A DNA stretch of 64,000 bases from Phycisphaerales bacterium (GCA_020849615.1 JADLFW010000013.1:186001-250000); one strand, 5' to 3'. Positions 8,650 to 18,159 are shown, counted from the stretch's first letter. The notes: generated by a model from the sequence alone, not told the origin. Made by a program: numbers and translations.

Positions 8650-9408
8650 ATGTCCACCCTCGACGCACCCGCCACCCTCGAACTCCAGCTGCCCCTCGAC
8701 GACATGCGATCGCCCAGGACCCCAGCCCAGCGACCGCTCATCGTCACCATCGACGGGCCCGCCGGCACCGGCAAGTCCACCGTGGCCCGCGCCCTCGCCC
8801 GACGCCTCGGCCTTGACTTCCTCGACACCGGCGCCATGTACCGGGCCGCCGCCGCCATCGTCCTCGACAAGCAGATCCGCCGCGATGATGTCGATGAAAT
8901 CCTCCTCCAGGTCGCCGAAGCCAACCTCCACTTCGACTGGGCCACCGACCCGCCCACCATGCTCGCCTGGAACAAGCCCATGAACACCCGCATCCGCGAT
9001 GCGGATGTCACCGCCGTGGTCTCGCCCATCGCCGGGCTGGGCCAGCTCCGCCAGCACATGGTCCACAAGCAGCGCGTCATCGGCCACCAGCACCCGCGCC
9101 TCGTCACCGAAGGCCGCGACCAGGGCTCCGTCGTCTTCCCCAGCGCCGAGGTCAAGTTCTACCTCGACGCCACCCCGGAAGTCCGGGCCGCCCGCCGGGC
9201 CGACCAGATCCGGGCCACAGGCCGCCCCGTCGATGAGGCCGCCCTCCTCGCCGACATCATCGAACGCGACCGCTCCGATTCCACCCGGCCCGATGGCCCG
9301 CTCATCTGCCCCGATGATGCCCTCCGCGTCGACACCTCCAGCCTCACCCTCGACCAGGTCGTCGACACCCTCGAACGCCTCGTCCGCGATCGGGTGCCCG
9401 TGATCTGA
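8650..9408 (+). CDS. cmk: Cytidylate kinase
   Basis: A 252-residue kinase that phosphorylates CMP and dCMP. P-loop GPAGTGKS is at residues 36-43, followed by LGLDFLDTGAMYRA, the family's substrate-loop signature, then VTEGRDQGSVVFPSA and the LID region RAARRADQIRATG. About 30 extra residues precede the usual N-terminus. It follows the isomerase-like gene by 19 nt and precedes plsC, an arrangement (cmk-plsC) common in bacteria. Confidence 0.93.
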   Translation: MSTLDAPATLELQLPLDDMRSPRTPAQRPLIVTIDGPAGTGKSTVARALARRLGLDFLDTGAMYRAAAAIVLDKQIRRDDVDEILLQVAEANLHFDWATDPPTMLAWNKPMNTRIRDADVTAVVSPIAGLGQLRQHMVHKQRVIGHQHPRLVTEGRDQGSVVFPSAEVKFYLDATPEVRAARRADQIRATGRPVDEAALLADIIERDRSDSTRPDGPLICPDDALRVDTSSLTLDQVVDTLERLVRDRVPVI

Positions 9409-9520
9409 AGTCGAGAACTGGTGATGACGTGACGCAGTGACGGAGAAAGACCTCTCCCCGTCTCTTCGACCCTCGGTCACCCCGTCACTCCGTCACCTCT
9501 TCCTGCTACATTTCCCCCCG

Positions 9521-10195
9521 ATGTTCGCCCGCCTCCGCGCCAAGCGCCCCGGCGCCACGCTCTTCCAGCTCCTCTTCTACGAGTTCATCCGCACCGCCGC
9601 GGCCCTGCTCTTCATCCTCTGCTACCGGGCCCGGGCCTACCACGCCTCCCGCATCCCGGTCGCCGGGCCGCTGCTCCTCGCCGCCAACCACGAGTCCTAC
9701 CTCGACCCCCCGCTGGTCGGCTCCTTCCTGCACACCCGCCAGATCAGCTACATCGCCCGCTCGGGCCTCTTCAAGTTCAGGCCGCTGGGGTGGCTCATCT
9801 CCACCCTCAACTCGATCTCGCTGAAGGAGGACTCCGGCGACGCCGCTGCGATCCGCGAGATCATCCGCCGCCTCGAGCACGGCGATGCCGTCCTCATCTT
9901 CCCCGAGGGCGCCCGCTCGCCCGATGGCGCCATGCAGGAGTTCAAGCGCGGCATCGCGCTGCTCGTAAAGAAAGCCCGCTGCCCGGTCGTTCCCATCGCG
10001 GTCGAGGGGTGCTACGACGCCTGGCCCCGGGACCGCAAGGTCCCGCGCCTCTTCCGCCGCCGCGTCGGTGTGCTGTTCGGAAACCCCATCCCCTACGACG
10101 AGCTCATGAAAGACGGGCCGGATGCCGCCCTCCAGCGCCTGCACGCCGAGGTCGCGGCCCTGCTCCGCGAGCTCCAGGGGCGGATGGGCCGCTGA
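9521..10195 (+). CDS. plsC: 1-acyl-glycerol-3-phosphate acyltransferase
   Basis: A 224-residue membrane-associated enzyme making phosphatidic acid. The catalytic HX4D motif is NHESYLD (His57, Asp62), and the phosphate-binding motif FPEGARS follows about 80 residues later. A hydrophobic segment near residues 20-36 anchors it. I use ATG 9521 rather than the longer frame from 9437, because the upstream part is repeat-like (tandem GTCACTCC blocks) and TACATT lies 8 nt before this ATG. Confidence 0.88.
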   Translation: MFARLRAKRPGATLFQLLFYEFIRTAAALLFILCYRARAYHASRIPVAGPLLLAANHESYLDPPLVGSFLHTRQISYIARSGLFKFRPLGWLISTLNSISLKEDSGDAAAIREIIRRLEHGDAVLIFPEGARSPDGAMQEFKRGIALLVKKARCPVVPIAVEGCYDAWPRDRKVPRLFRRRVGVLFGNPIPYDELMKDGPDAALQRLHAEVAALLRELQGRMGR

Positions 10196-10230
10196 TCCCG
10201 GGCGTCGCTCCCGCCGAGCTCGATGCGCAC

Positions 10231-10261
10231 CAACGAAAACCGGCCCGCGCTCGCGGGCCGG
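10231..10261 (-). terminator. Terminator between plsC and htpX
   Basis: CCGGCCCGC/GCGGGCCGG (10240-10261) forms a 9-bp stem with a GCTC loop. On the minus strand it is followed by TTTTCGTT, giving a good terminator for htpX. It may also stop plsC transcripts. A block of CGTGCCTC repeats follows at 10273-10310. Confidence 0.65.
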
Positions 10262-10310
10262 CTCATCTTCACTTCGTGCCTCCGTGCCTCCGTCCCTTCG
10301 TGCCTTCCCC

Positions 10311-11159
10311 TTACCACTCCGCCCGCAGCGCCGCGATCCGCTTCTCGGTCGGCGGGTGGCTGGCGAAGAGATTAACCAGCGACCGCGCGCCCCCGAAGGG
10401 CTCGATGATGAACATGTTGTTCTGCGCCGGGTTGGGCTGCACCAGCGGGATGCGGTGCGAGTAGGACTCCAGCTTCTGCAGCGCCGAGATCAGCCCATCG
10501 GGCGAGCCCGCGATCTTCGCCCCATCCGCATCCGCCACGAACTCGCGCGACCGCGAGATCATCGCCTTGATGACGGCCGCCGCCACCGCAGCGATGATCA
10601 CCCCCAGCATCGCCAGCAGCGGGTTCCCGCCCTCGCGGTTGTGCCCGCCCAGCATGAAGCCCCACTGGGCGAGGAACGCCAGCACGCCCGCCAGCGTCGC
10701 GGCGATGCACGAGGTCAGCGTGTCGCGGTTCTTGATGTGGGCCAGCTCGTGCCCGATCACGCCCGCCAGCTCGCGGCGGCCGAGGAGCTGCATGGCGCCC
10801 TCGGTGACGGCCACCGCGGCCTTGCGCGGGCTGCGGCCCGTCGCGAAGGCGTTTGGCGCCTGGTGCGGGCAGACATACACCCGCGGCATCGGCAGCCCGG
10901 CCCGCCGACGCAGCTCATCGACCATGTGATACAGCTCGCTCGCCGCGCCGCTCTCGTTGCCCGTGATCTCCTGCCCCTGCATCGCGGCGATCGCGATCTT
11001 GTCGCTGAAGAGCCAGGCGATGATGTTCATGAACCCGCCCAGCACCAGGCCCATGATCATGCCGTTGAACCCGCCCCACATCTGCCCGACGGCGATGAAC
11101 AGCCCGATCATGCCGCCCATCAGGACCACCGTCTTGAGGTTGTTGACCAGCCTTGTCAT
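10311..11159 (-). CDS. htpX: Zinc metalloprotease HtpX
   Basis: A 282-residue M48-family membrane protease for quality control of membrane proteins. It has two N-terminal membrane helices (about 10-28 and 32-50), the zinc motif HELAH (137-141), a further pair of helices at 153-200, and the third ligand in SREFVAD (Glu206). The start ATG 11159 has a strong AGGAGG site 8-9 nt upstream; the open frame extends further but lacks coding character. It ends at a clear terminator. Confidence 0.93.
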   Translation of the reverse strand: MTRLVNNLKTVVLMGGMIGLFIAVGQMWGGFNGMIMGLVLGGFMNIIAWLFSDKIAIAAMQGQEITGNESGAASELYHMVDELRRRAGLPMPRVYVCPHQAPNAFATGRSPRKAAVAVTEGAMQLLGRRELAGVIGHELAHIKNRDTLTSCIAATLAGVLAFLAQWGFMLGGHNREGGNPLLAMLGVIIAAVAAAVIKAMISRSREFVADADGAKIAGSPDGLISALQKLESYSHRIPLVQPNPAQNNMFIIEPFGGARSLVNLFASHPPTEKRIAALRAEW

Positions 11160-11356
11160 GTCCCGCTTCCTCCTGCTGCCTCCGCCGGGCCCCTCCGGGC
11201 CGCCGGGGAGTCTTCTGCCGATTCGCTTCTCGGACCTCTTCGGACGCCGGGCCCGACCCCTGACGCCCCGAATTCGGGCCCGATCGCATTTTGTTCGCAC
11301 CAGCCACCACGCCATACGTTCAGGCAGGCCGAATGTTCGCTGGAATGATTCCAAGT

Positions 11357-12172
11357 CTAGATGACCGCGGCCATCCTCATCGCCGCAACAAGAAGCAAGA
11401 CCGAGACCAGCGCCCGCACCGCGTTCAGGGGCAGCCAGTGCGTCAGGCGGGCACCCAGCAGGGCCCCTCCCATCGCGCCAGGTCCCATAACTACGGCCAG
11501 CTGGACAGCATCAGCGATCGACTGCCCGTGCCCGCTGAGGCCTGCCAGCTTGACGGCCGCCCCGATCGCCCCCGTCAGGCACATCACCGCCGCGCTGGTC
11601 CCGATCGCCATCCGCAGCGGCACGCCGGCCAGCAACTGGAGCATCGGCACCATCACCACCCCGCCGCCCAGGCCCAACAGCCCGCCCACCAGCCCGGCCG
11701 TGACCCCCGTGGCCGCCAGGCGCCCGGCCGACAGGTGCTCCTCGCGCACGGGCCGCTCGGGGTGTTTCCGCCAGCCGTGCAGGAAGATCTTCCACAGGTT
11801 GGTGGCGCAGTAGACCGCGATGAACCCGGCAAGGATCAGCGCGAGCAGCCGCCCCTGGACCTGGTTGGACAGCAGCGTCCCCGCGATGATCGCCCCGGCC
11901 ATGCTCGGCATCACGATGCGGACGACATCCCGGCGGACCGCGCCGGCACGCTGGTGCTGCCGCGTGGCGGGCAGCGCGACGAGCACGTTGACCATCATCG
12001 CCGAGGCCATGAACAGGTGCTGGCGCTGCTGCTGGGGGCCTTCGTAGCCCAGTATTAGCCCCAGTCCTGGGATCATGACCATTGACCCCCCGATTCCGGC
12101 GAGCCCGCCGATCGTGCCGGCGCAGAGGCCCACCCCCAGGGCGGCGGCGAGCTGTTCGAATCCGAGGTCCAC
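11357..12172 (-). CDS. TauE/SafE-family membrane permease
   Basis: A 271-residue, eight-helix membrane protein. The two internally similar glycine-rich halves, GTIGGLAGIGGSMVMIPGL near the N-terminus and GLVGGLLGLGGGVVMVPML in the middle, are the signature of the TauE/SafE sulfite/sulfonate exporter family. The substrate cannot be told from sequence. The start is GTG at 12172. It is 197 nt upstream of htpX on the same strand and probably transcribed separately. Confidence 0.85.
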   Translation of the reverse strand: MDLGFEQLAAALGVGLCAGTIGGLAGIGGSMVMIPGLGLILGYEGPQQQRQHLFMASAMMVNVLVALPATRQHQRAGAVRRDVVRIVMPSMAGAIIAGTLLSNQVQGRLLALILAGFIAVYCATNLWKIFLHGWRKHPERPVREEHLSAGRLAATGVTAGLVGGLLGLGGGVVMVPMLQLLAGVPLRMAIGTSAAVMCLTGAIGAAVKLAGLSGHGQSIADAVQLAVVMGPGAMGGALLGARLTHWLPLNAVRALVSVLLLVAAMRMAAVI

Positions 12173-12529
12173 GGTGCGTAGTCCGGTTTAAGTTATTGGT
12201 GGCAATCGATTTACGTCCGAGGTTCTCGGTCTCCCGCGGGCGTGGGTCGGGATCAGAGATCCCGATGGTACCGTCTGGCCCGCGATCGATTTCCGCCCGG
12301 TCAAGTCCCGGCGTCCGAGAGGATCGGCCTCAAGACGTTCACCAGTGCGGTCGATCAATTCCTCCGAACAGAAACCGAAGAACAGGGGGTCAGTCTCGTG
12401 CTACACTCCAAGTGGGTCTGAATCGACCCGGGCGATGGGGACCGCTTTGGTGGGTGGTCTCCGCCGGCCGCGTGTGGTGCGCGGCACTTCGACAAGCGAA
12501 GAACCGGGACGAGTGGTGGAGGTCGCAAA
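12173..12529. other. Divergent intergenic region
   Basis: A 357-nt gap between the outward-facing TauE/SafE gene (minus) and the 3D-domain gene (plus). It has an A+T-rich patch at 12186-12220 and a TACACT hexamer at 12402-12407 that could be a -10 box for the plus gene. A 62-codon open frame (12345-12533) has poor coding character and I do not accept it. Confidence 0.4.
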
Positions 12530-13228
12530 TTGAAGATGCAGGAAGCAACCGCGCTGTCGCCCTCGCGCCGATTGGCCCGGGGTCTCGTCAGCGTCCTCCC
12601 GTTCATCGGCCTTGCTGCGCTGGTTTCCTACTCGGCCATCCTGGCCAAGGAAGCCGGGCGGGCCACCCCGCTGATCGCGACCGATTCGGTCCGCGTCAAC
12701 GCCGGGCTGTTCGAGACCGCCCCCGCCTTTGACGGCGCAACCCCCGATGAGGTTCTCCCGGTTCCCCAGACGGGCCAGCCTTCCACCGTGGCGGAAGCCC
12801 CTGTGGACGAAGGAGCCAGTTCCAGCCCGACCGCCGAGGTCGGCACCCGCTGGTTCAACGGCCGGCCCGTACGCCCGGCCCGGACGATCATGATGACGGT
12901 GACGGCCTATTCGCCCGATGCCCGTTCCTGCGGGGAGTCGGCCGATGGCATCACGGCGACACTGCATTCGGTCTGGACCAACGGTTTCAAGCTGGTGGCT
13001 GCCGACCCCAAGGTCCTTCCCTACGGCTCGATGCTCTCGATCGCGGGGTACGACAACGGGCAGGTGGTTCCCGTCCTGGATTGCGGCGGGGCGATCAAGG
13101 GCCGCCGACTGGATGTGCTGTTCCCGACGCACGAGCAGGCGAGGCAGTGGGGGATCCGCAAGATCCCGGTGGTGGTGTGGGAATACGCCGACGGCAAGCC
13201 CGCGGATGACCCCCGCAAGCACCGCTGA
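12530..13228 (+). CDS. 3D-domain protein, putative cell-wall lytic enzyme
   Basis: A 232-residue protein with an N-terminal membrane anchor (about 20-40), a Pro/Ala/Ser linker, and a C-terminal 3D domain (about 120-215). MTVTAYSPDARSCG, LPYGSMLSIAGY, VLDCGGAIKG and RRLDVLF carry the conserved Asp residues of the double-psi barrel found in MltA-like lytic transglycosylases and YabE/YuiC proteins. It probably acts on peptidoglycan in the periplasm. TTG 12530 is preferred because GGAGG sits 7 nt upstream; the ATG two codons later is too far away. Confidence 0.75.
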   Translation: MKMQEATALSPSRRLARGLVSVLPFIGLAALVSYSAILAKEAGRATPLIATDSVRVNAGLFETAPAFDGATPDEVLPVPQTGQPSTVAEAPVDEGASSSPTAEVGTRWFNGRPVRPARTIMMTVTAYSPDARSCGESADGITATLHSVWTNGFKLVAADPKVLPYGSMLSIAGYDNGQVVPVLDCGGAIKGRRLDVLFPTHEQARQWGIRKIPVVVWEYADGKPADDPRKHR

Positions 13229-13306
13229 GCGGGCGCACTCATAGCCCGGGCCCGCCCGGCGGACCTCGTTACCCATGCATGCGGCGAACGCGGGCTCCGC
13301 GATGAA

Positions 13307-13825
13307 TCAGCGGCGGCGTCGACGCGTGCCCAGCCCGGCCGCTACGGCCAGGATCGCGGCCGGGCCCGGCGAAGGGATGTTGGCGACCGACACTTCGTAC
13401 GGGCTCTCGTTCCCGGCGGTCGTATCGATGACCACGTAGTACGTCCCGGCCACGGCGCCCGGGATCGAGACCGTGTCGAACGTGCCCGCGGCCGAATAAT
13501 CACCCGACTCATCCAGGTCGCTCGGGCGGTAGATGAACAGGTCCGCATCCCCGAACGGATCTGAGATCAGGTCCACGGTCATGTCCCCGCCGGGCCAGAC
13601 CAGGCTGTACACATCATCCCCGCCATCCCAGATATCGAAGATGTGCGTGCCGCTGAAGAACCCGTCGTTGTCATCGCTCGTGCCGGTGAGATCGCCCGCG
13701 ATCGACAGGCCCGGCGTGAGCGGGCCGAGGATCGTCTGTCCCGTGAAATCGGCCCGGGCCGAGATCGGGATGAGCGCGGAGCCGACCGCGGCGAACGCCG
13801 CAACACCAACCGCCGGAAACCTCAT
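13307..13825 (-). CDS. Secreted protein with PEP-CTERM-like sorting tail
   Basis: A 172-residue protein with a signal peptide ending at ISARA, an Asp/Gly-rich beta-type body resembling pre-peptidase C-terminal domains (GGDMTVDLISDPFGDADLFIY, TYYVVIDTTAGNESPYEVSV), and a tail PSPGPAAILAVAAGLGTRRRRR. A short proline motif, a hydrophobic helix and an Arg cluster define PEP-CTERM-type sorting signals common in Planctomycetota. GGAGAG precedes ATG 13825. The natural role is unknown. Confidence 0.72.
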   Translation of the reverse strand: MRFPAVGVAAFAAVGSALIPISARADFTGQTILGPLTPGLSIAGDLTGTSDDNDGFFSGTHIFDIWDGGDDVYSLVWPGGDMTVDLISDPFGDADLFIYRPSDLDESGDYSAAGTFDTVSIPGAVAGTYYVVIDTTAGNESPYEVSVANIPSPGPAAILAVAAGLGTRRRRR

Positions 13826-13997
13826 GACTCTCTCCTCAAGCCCCACGCGACGGGCGGGCCGCCTCCCATGACGACCGACCCGGACGGGCCACACTAGCAG
13901 ATGGCCCTGTGAGATCCAACATAAATCAGGTTGCCGCCCGCCGGGCCCGGTCGGGCCCGGCGGGCGCCCCGAATATGACAGCAGTGGCCGCGGGGCC

Positions 13998-15464
13998 TTA
14001 CTTCACCGGCTTGACCGCCGGCGGGGCCCAGCGGCCTTCCAGCACGCTCGGCCCGGGGGCGTAAAGCCGCATGGTGACGCCGAGCTCGCCGGTCGCGGGC
14101 GCCGGCAGCCAGTTGGATTCCTTGTCCTTGCCGGGGCTCTGGTGCTGGATGTAGATGTCCAGCGAGCCGTCGGCGTTGTACTTCAGGGCATCGCGGTCGC
14201 CGATGGCGAAGCGGTTGATCGGGTTGGCGACCTGGAAACCCTCGTGGTCGTACATCGTCACCGACCAGAAGGCCGCGACCGGGGGCAGCTCGGCCTTGGT
14301 GAAATGCAGCACGTAGCGGTTCTCGCCGGTGAGCGGCTTGCCATCCGCATCGGCGATGCACAAGGGGTACACGGCGTCCTCGCACTGGTTGGCGCCCAGG
14401 CCGACCATCGCCACGACAGCCCGCTTCAGGTAGTAGTTCCCGTAGACACCCATCGTGTCGGTGTTCATCTGCCAGCCGTTGACCACGCGGGCGAGCGTGG
14501 TCACCTTGCCCTCAATGGTCCTGAGCCCATCGGCGGCGGCGCGGTCGAGGGCGGCGACGGCCGCGGGAGAGAGGCGGGAGGGGTCAAAGCTCTGGCCCGG
14601 CGTCAGCCCGATGCGCTCGAGGCGGGCGATGGTGGACCAGTCGGTCGCGTGCGGCGGGTTCACCTTCATGAGCTCAGCGCCGTAGGCGAAGTACCGGGCC
14701 GCGGGCATGCGGTTCACCTGCTCCTTCGGCGGGGTCTTCATGTCGACGCTGGGATCGGGCTTGAAGGCGGTGGGAGCGGGCGTTTTGCCCCACTGGTCGA
14801 GCGGCGTGATGGTGTAGCCATCCTGCACCTTGTGCACGGCGGCGTAGTCATCGGGCCCGTTGGTCTGCGTGCGGCCGATGATCCAGACAATCGGGGTGGG
14901 CGCCTCGATGCGCTCGACGCCGTCGGGGAGCCGGCCCGTCCATCCGGGCGGGGTCAGCGCGAACCGGGCCGCCGCGGTGCCGGTGGTGCGCTTGCCGGGC
15001 ACGGCGAAGACATCCGACCACATGTCCAGCACGGGCAGAAGGTAGTAGCGACCGGCCGTGTCGGGTGCTGAGACGATAATCGGGCCCTTGGTGAGATCGA
15101 GCCACGCTGCCGAGTAGAGGGTGTCGAAGTTGGGTCGGACGACGGCCCGGAAGTCGGCTGTGGGGTATTCGCGGGCGTGGGTGAATACGCCCATCGGCCC
15201 GAAGCCCGGCAACTTTCCGGGCTCGATGTTGGTCATCTGGCGCCGGGTCACATCCATCGTGATCAGCGGGTAGAGGTAGATGTACGCCTCGACGCCGATC
15301 TCGTAGGCCTCCTGCTCGGTCAGCGGGCGGGCCGCGGGAGACGCGGCGGCGGGCTTGGTCGTTGCGCCGGTCGCCGGCTGCGCCGGGCTTGCGCCGACCG
15401 CGGCCACGATCGTCGCCGCAAAGGTTGCAAAGGTCAGGCTCAGCCGCGTGAGTTCGCTCGCCAT
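13998..15464 (-). CDS. DUF1254/DUF1214 secreted protein
   Basis: A 488-residue exported protein. The N-terminal half carries the DUF1254 pattern (AYIYLYPLITMDVTRRQMTN, VVRPNFDTLYSAAWLDL). The C-terminal part carries DUF1214 (FWSVTMYDHEGFQVANPINRF, DIYIQHQSPGKDKESNWLPAP). The pair is widespread in environmental bacteria as a two-domain protein without an established reaction. The signal peptide ends near ASPAQPA. I chose ATG 15464 because GGAGAG lies 8 nt upstream. Confidence 0.85.
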   Translation of the reverse strand: MASELTRLSLTFATFAATIVAAVGASPAQPATGATTKPAAASPAARPLTEQEAYEIGVEAYIYLYPLITMDVTRRQMTNIEPGKLPGFGPMGVFTHAREYPTADFRAVVRPNFDTLYSAAWLDLTKGPIIVSAPDTAGRYYLLPVLDMWSDVFAVPGKRTTGTAAARFALTPPGWTGRLPDGVERIEAPTPIVWIIGRTQTNGPDDYAAVHKVQDGYTITPLDQWGKTPAPTAFKPDPSVDMKTPPKEQVNRMPAARYFAYGAELMKVNPPHATDWSTIARLERIGLTPGQSFDPSRLSPAAVAALDRAAADGLRTIEGKVTTLARVVNGWQMNTDTMGVYGNYYLKRAVVAMVGLGANQCEDAVYPLCIADADGKPLTGENRYVLHFTKAELPPVAAFWSVTMYDHEGFQVANPINRFAIGDRDALKYNADGSLDIYIQHQSPGKDKESNWLPAPATGELGVTMRLYAPGPSVLEGRWAPPAVKPVK

Positions 15465-15706
15465 TACCAACTCTCCGAATGTGAAGACAAAACGCCCGGC
15501 GCCGCGCAAGCGGTGCCCTGTTGCGCCTCATCGGTAGCGTACCCATTTATCGTAACCAACGAGGGCCGCGCGGCGGGCACTTCCGCGCCGCTCATCCGCC
15601 ACCACGGCGGCTAGTTTGTAATAGCTCCAGTTTGACACCTGTTTGACAATCGCGGTGTGGTCCGGCGGCAGACGCTGCCGACCGTCGCGGGTATATTTGC
15701 CCGCCA

Positions 15707-16624
15707 ATGTCACCCTCCAAATCGCTCCCAATCACAGTCGTATCCCTCGCCAGCCTGGTCGGCGGCGCCTCGCCGGCCCGGGCCGGGGCGGGGGACGGAG
15801 CGGAGTCGGCCACCGGCGCGTGGCTGCTCGAGCCCCCCGCGGAGCCCGCAGCGCCGGCGACATCGCCGGGCCCGGTCCGGGACTTGAAGCTCGACACGGG
15901 CCCGTCCGACGACAGCGTCAGCGCGACGCTGTCGTTCATCCTGTGGGCGCCGGCGATATCGGGCGATGTGACGGCGGGGGGCACCACGGTCGGGATCGAA
16001 TCCAGCTTCATCGACACGCTGCAGGAGGCGGACACGGTCTTCGGTCTGGATGGACGGCTGGATGTGGGCACGCGCCGCTTCGGCGGGTTCGTGGAGGGTG
16101 TCTACACCGACCTGGGGTTTGATGACCGAGACTCCCCGGCGGGCAACGTGTCGGTGTCGAGCGAAATGGCGTTTGTCGATTTCGGCCTGCGCTACCGGGT
16201 GCTGGAGCGCGTGCTGGCCGCCGGCGACGCCGCGGCCCGGCCGCGCCGGTTCGGCCTGGATGTCTACGGCGGCGGGCGGTACGCCTACCTCGGGATCGAC
16301 TTTGATTTCGAGACCAGCGCCGATGTCTCCAAGGACAAGGACTGGATCGACCCGATTGTCGGGGCCCGGGGCGCGATCGACCTCACCGAGCGCTGGCGGC
16401 TCACGGCGGGCGGCGACATCGGCGGCTTCGGCGCGGGGTCGGACTTCACCTGGAGCGCTGTGGGCACGCTGGACTACCGCTTCGAGCTGGGCCGGACCGA
16501 CGCGGCCCTCACCCTGGGCTACAAGGCGATCGGCGAGGACTACTCCGACGGCAGCGGCGCCGAGGAGTTCGTGTGGGATGTCATCCTGCACGGGCCGATC
16601 ATCGCGTTCACCATCCGGTTCTGA
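15707..16624 (+). CDS. Predicted outer-membrane beta-barrel protein
   Basis: A 305-residue protein with a signal peptide (cleavage after ARAGA, about residue 27), a Pro/Ala linker, and about 220 residues of alternating amphipathic strands rich in Gly, Asp and aromatic residues. It ends in HGPIIAFTIRF with a terminal Phe, the classical barrel-insertion signal. TATATT lies 9 nt before the ATG and no ribosome site is evident. The ligand or role is unknown. Confidence 0.72.
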   Translation: MSPSKSLPITVVSLASLVGGASPARAGAGDGAESATGAWLLEPPAEPAAPATSPGPVRDLKLDTGPSDDSVSATLSFILWAPAISGDVTAGGTTVGIESSFIDTLQEADTVFGLDGRLDVGTRRFGGFVEGVYTDLGFDDRDSPAGNVSVSSEMAFVDFGLRYRVLERVLAAGDAAARPRRFGLDVYGGGRYAYLGIDFDFETSADVSKDKDWIDPIVGARGAIDLTERWRLTAGGDIGGFGAGSDFTWSAVGTLDYRFELGRTDAALTLGYKAIGEDYSDGSGAEEFVWDVILHGPIIAFTIRF

Positions 16625-16630
16625 GCCGGC

Positions 16631-17290
16631 TCACCGCGCCTTGAGCGAATCGGCGTGCAGCAGCACGAGCCGGGCGATGGGGTCGCCGCGGCGCAGCTCG
16701 CACTCCGCCACCGGCTTCACCGCCATCGAAACGCCGAGCTTTGCTCCGGCCGCGGCGAGGTGCCGGGCATCCAGGATCCCCGGGATGACCTCCAGCGGCC
16801 CGCCGAAGCGGTAGGGGAGGAAGAGCGCGAAGGCATCGGCGGGCCAGTCGCAGTCCCAGCCCAGGTGCCACTCGACGGTGCCGCGGCCGTTGGGGATGAA
16901 CATGGACTGCCAGCCGTGCTCGCTCTGGAAGTCGTGCAGCTTCATCCAGCGGGATTCGGGTTTCGAGACCGCCAGCGGCGTCGCGTGGTGCATCCAGAGG
17001 TCGTAGTCGCGCAGGATGTCATCGAGCCCGGCGCGGTGTTCCGGGCCCGCGCCCACCTCGAAGTCTCTGAACGGCTCCATGCGGAGATCGACCGGGCAGC
17101 GGATGACCCACCCCAGTTCCGCCGCGAGGCGCCAGGGCCAGCAGAGTTCGGGCACCCGGCCCGCGCGGTGCCATCGGAACTCGCGTTCGGCCGTCGCCGC
17201 GTAGTCCTTGAGGTCATCCGTGGCGATCCGCTCCCGTTCGGGAGGGATCGCCCACGGGAACTTTCGCCGGAACGCGACGGTGGGGGCCAT
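16631..17290 (-). CDS. Hypothetical cytosolic protein, possibly DUF6065-like
   Basis: A 219-residue soluble protein with no signal or membrane segment. Features include many Trp residues, PELCWPWRLAAELGWVIRCP near residue 50, and FIPNGRGTVEWHLGWDCDWP near 130. The CWPWRLAAELGW stretch recalls DUF6065 proteins, but I cannot confirm that. It is convergent with the beta-barrel gene, 6 nt apart. Enzymatic residues cannot be assigned. Confidence 0.5.
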   Translation of the reverse strand: MAPTVAFRRKFPWAIPPERERIATDDLKDYAATAEREFRWHRAGRVPELCWPWRLAAELGWVIRCPVDLRMEPFRDFEVGAGPEHRAGLDDILRDYDLWMHHATPLAVSKPESRWMKLHDFQSEHGWQSMFIPNGRGTVEWHLGWDCDWPADAFALFLPYRFGGPLEVIPGILDARHLAAAGAKLGVSMAVKPVAECELRRGDPIARLVLLHADSLKAR

Positions 17291-17307
17291 GACGGTGTTC
17301 GGCGCGG

Positions 17308-17922
17308 TCAGGGCTTGTCGACGAGGATCGCCAGCGCCTCGGTCATGCGGATGACGACGGTGTCGCCGGGGCCGTAGTTGGTCATATCCACATCGGGGCG
17401 GACCTTGACCGTCCTGGTGGTGCCATCCTCGAACCGCAGGGTCGCGGTGCGGACCACCATGTCCATCGACAGCAGGGTCGCCGTGACCTCGACGGTGTCG
17501 GCCATCATGACGCCGGGCTTGGCGCCCTTGGGGGCGACCGCGACGGCGGTCGCCGCGGCCGCGCCGGGCGCGGAGCCCTGGGGGCGGACGAAGACCACGA
17601 GTTCCTGGGTAAGGGTCGCGTTCACGCGGTCGCCGACCTTGATCTGCGGGAAGTTGACGATCTCGGGCCCGGCCTTGAAGGTGGTCTTCTTGCCGTCGGC
17701 GCCCAGGAGCGTGATGCGGCGGTTGACGGTGTCCTTGGCGGCGACGGTGGCGGAGACCCTGACGGTGTCGACGATGGTGCCGCCCGCGACGCCCTCTTCC
17801 GCGGCGACGGTGCGGGACGCGGTGGCGGGGGGCGGGGCCTTGTCGGAGGTGCAGCCGGCGAGGGCCGCGATCGAGAGGGCCGAGAGCGCGAACGTGCGGA
17901 CAGAGCGGAACGGGATTGACAT
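17308..17922 (-). CDS. Lipoprotein of unknown function
   Basis: A 204-residue lipoprotein with lipobox LAGC (Cys about 23), a Thr/Ala-rich linker, and two related beta-domains (VRVSATVAAKDTVNRRITLLG and VEVTATLLSMDMVVRTATLRF), suggesting an internal duplication of about 75 residues. ATG 17922 has AGGAGA 7 nt upstream. It lies 17 nt downstream of the gene starting at 17290 only in map order; the next upstream gene is divergent. The role is not recognised. Confidence 0.6.
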   Translation of the reverse strand: MSIPFRSVRTFALSALSIAALAGCTSDKAPPPATASRTVAAEEGVAGGTIVDTVRVSATVAAKDTVNRRITLLGADGKKTTFKAGPEIVNFPQIKVGDRVNATLTQELVVFVRPQGSAPGAAAATAVAVAPKGAKPGVMMADTVEVTATLLSMDMVVRTATLRFEDGTTRTVKVRPDVDMTNYGPGDTVVIRMTEALAILVDKP

Positions 17923-18116
17923 CGAAGATTCTCCTGAAGGTCCCCTGAAACGTGCCGGGCGCACGCCCGGTGACGGCCCGCGCCCGGGAGCCCGGGGCGG
18001 AGCGTCGAGCGGTCGATGCTAAGCCGGGCGGCCCGCCATGTCACGGCCCGCGCGCGGGCGGAATCATGCCGCGGCGGGCGGAATGGGGCGGGTTTCTCGA
18101 TCGGCCCCGGCGCTGG

Positions 18117-18122
18117 TAGGCT
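18117..18122 (+). promoter_or_regulatory. -10-like hexamer of the aldo/keto reductase gene
   Basis: TAGGCT. A start about 7 nt later would place the following 11-bp hairpin almost at the 5' end of the mRNA. Confidence 0.3.
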
Positions 18123-18131
18123 TACCGACGT

Positions 18132-18159
18132 GCGCGGGCCCGGCTGGTCGGGCCCGCGC
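18132..18159 (+). promoter_or_regulatory. Strong leader hairpin
   Basis: GCGCGGGCCCG (18132-18142) pairs perfectly with CGGGCCCGCGC (18149-18159) around GCTGGT, and AGGGGAG follows before the ATG at 18177. It may stabilise the 5' end or control translation. Confidence 0.4.

Noticed and set aside
12125-12160. tRNA-like GTTCGAATCC segment
   Set aside because: It lies inside the TauE/SafE coding sequence and no cloverleaf can be drawn around it.
12345-12533. 62-codon open frame upstream of the 3D-domain gene
   Set aside because: Codon use is unlike neighbouring genes, it has no ribosome site, and it covers the probable promoter.
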